Origin: Balneolaceae bacterium
GTDB taxonomy: Bacteria; Bacteroidota; Rhodothermia; Balneolales; Balneolaceae
NCBI GenBank assembly: GCA_007123785.1
Contig: SLGL01000145.1
Span: 1 to 6,716 of the forward strand
Reading direction: 5' to 3'
Length of the DNA: 6,716 nucleotides
A program made the position numbers and the translations under genes. Positions within the stretch are counted from its first letter, which is position 1. Each line of letters starts with the position of its first letter. Positions 5,896 to 6,716 of the stretch are shown one piece after another. The notes beneath the pieces were generated by a model. The model was given only the letters and a program-made list of their open reading frames with translations. It did no database searches and had not been told where the DNA came from.

Positions 5896-6716
5896 ATGAA
5901 GTCTCTTACCCGAAAACAGGCGCTATCCATTCTTTCCGCAGTTGTCGATAACGAAGCGACCAGGGCTGAAAAACGTGCTTTTTTTGAGTATATCAAAGAA
6001 CACTCCGATGTAAGGAGGGAATATGAAAATGCCAAAAAGGTAAAACTCATTATCTCTAAACGATGCCCAAGAAAAAAAGCACCTGAACATCTTAAGAGAA
6101 CAGTGTTGAAAAAAGTGATGCAGCTTGAAACTTTAAATGAAATTAAGAATGAAAAAGAACAAAATTTTGAAGTTCTAAATGAGGAACTGAAAGACAGGCC
6201 TTCTTCTCCCTTTTCGATCCAAAAGCATGCAACAAACAGCATCCGTTACCTTGCAGCAGCAGCTGTACTTCTGTTTATCTCACTTGTTATTCTTCAGCTT
6301 CTTGACCAAGCCAGTCCGCTTCCGTCTGATCCGGTGGAGTTTGTTGTCGAAAATATGACCGCACAACATTATCTATCTACAGGAGGAACAATCATTGAAC
6401 CACATTTTGCGACTCATTCAACTCATGAAGCTGAAGGGTACCTTCTTGACCATTATGGAATGGATATGAGTATTCCCGAGATTAAAGGTGCTGAATTCGC
6501 TGGTATTGTGATGGCCGATTTTCTCGAAAATTTTCAAACACCTTTGTTTGAATACAAACAACCTGAATTTGGAGAGACGATTTATATATTTGTTTTTGAT
6601 TTAGATAGTCTCAGCAACCATAAAAACCTTCAGCGAGATCAGGAAGCTGTAAAAAACTGTGTTCGGGCAGAAGATTTATATGTTGCAGAAATTGAGGGGT
6701 ATCATATCGTTTCCTG
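5896..6716 (+). CDS. Membrane-anchored anti-sigma-factor-like protein, 3' end beyond window
   Basis: The 273 residues visible from ATG 5896 are open to the window edge. Residues 1-55 resemble the N-terminal helical anti-sigma domain (LSAVVDNEATRAEKRAFFEYIKEHSDVRREYE), the part that would sequester an ECF sigma factor on the inner face of the membrane. The zinc motif HxxxCxxC of classic ZAS proteins is absent. CPRKKAPEHLKRTVLKKV (57-74) matches the linker typical of such proteins. One transmembrane helix follows (about 117-136, YLAAAAVLLFISLVILQLL). The outer or periplasmic part contains IPEIKGAEFAGIVMADF (193-209) and a later run, LFEYKQPEFGETIYIFVF (217-234), resembling the C-terminal fold seen in many predicted zf-HC2-type transmembrane regulators. 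The sigma partner is not encoded next to it in this window. I infer a regulatory role from architecture only. There is no Shine-Dalgarno. Confidence 0.65.
   Translation, partial: MKSLTRKQALSILSAVVDNEATRAEKRAFFEYIKEHSDVRREYENAKKVKLIISKRCPRKKAPEHLKRTVLKKVMQLETLNEIKNEKEQNFEVLNEELKDRPSSPFSIQKHATNSIRYLAAAAVLLFISLVILQLLDQASPLPSDPVEFVVENMTAQHYLSTGGTIIEPHFATHSTHEAEGYLLDHYGMDMSIPEIKGAEFAGIVMADFLENFQTPLFEYKQPEFGETIYIFVFDLDSLSNHKNLQRDQEAVKNCVRAEDLYVAEIEGYHIVS

Noticed and set aside
5859..6242. 127-codon open frame antisense to the anti-sigma-like gene
   Set aside because: The plus-strand frame has the membrane helix and anti-sigma architecture; the antisense frame is Phe/Ser-rich shadow sequence.

Overview
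The window looks like chromosomal DNA of a moderately AT-rich bacterium of the Bacteroidota / Balneolota-Rhodothermota kind. This is inferred from three things. The genes have no Shine-Dalgarno sequence in front of their starts. There is a promoter candidate of the TTTG / TAnnTTTG type used by Bacteroidetes sigma factors. The outer-membrane protein and the anti-sigma-like protein also have the style of those groups. No rRNA, tRNA or CRISPR was seen.

Left part (1-2351): a leftward rsmI gene (16S rRNA C1402 2'-O-methyltransferase) is cut by the window edge close to its natural C-terminus. An AT-rich divergent spacer of about 360 bp separates it from a rightward gene for a secreted protein, probably an outer-membrane beta-barrel, of unknown function.

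Middle (2352-5174): after an empty-looking 364-bp spacer comes a stand-alone VOC-superfamily (glyoxalase-fold) gene. Next is the co-chaperone pair grpE-dnaJ, 8 nt apart and surely one transcript. GrpE starts with GTG. In front of it lie a short palindrome and a 10-bp direct repeat whose second copy covers the start codon. No CIRCE element, hrcA or dnaK is present, so the DnaK partner must be encoded elsewhere.

Right part (5175-6716): downstream of dnaJ is a block clearly richer in GC than its surroundings (58% over 5401-5460 against 35% over 5701-5760, counted by hand). It ends in a well-formed group II intron domain V plus domain VI with a bulged branch-point A. No reverse transcriptase gene accompanies it, and there is no room for a normal full-length intron, so this is an intron remnant or a highly reduced intron. 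After another AT-rich spacer comes a membrane-anchored anti-sigma-factor-like gene that runs off the window. It has no zinc motif and no sigma factor gene next to it.

The genes do not form one pathway. The only clear functional unit is grpE-dnaJ (DnaK co-chaperones). The intron relic is the most unusual element; I see no convincing evidence of a wholly new multi-gene system.
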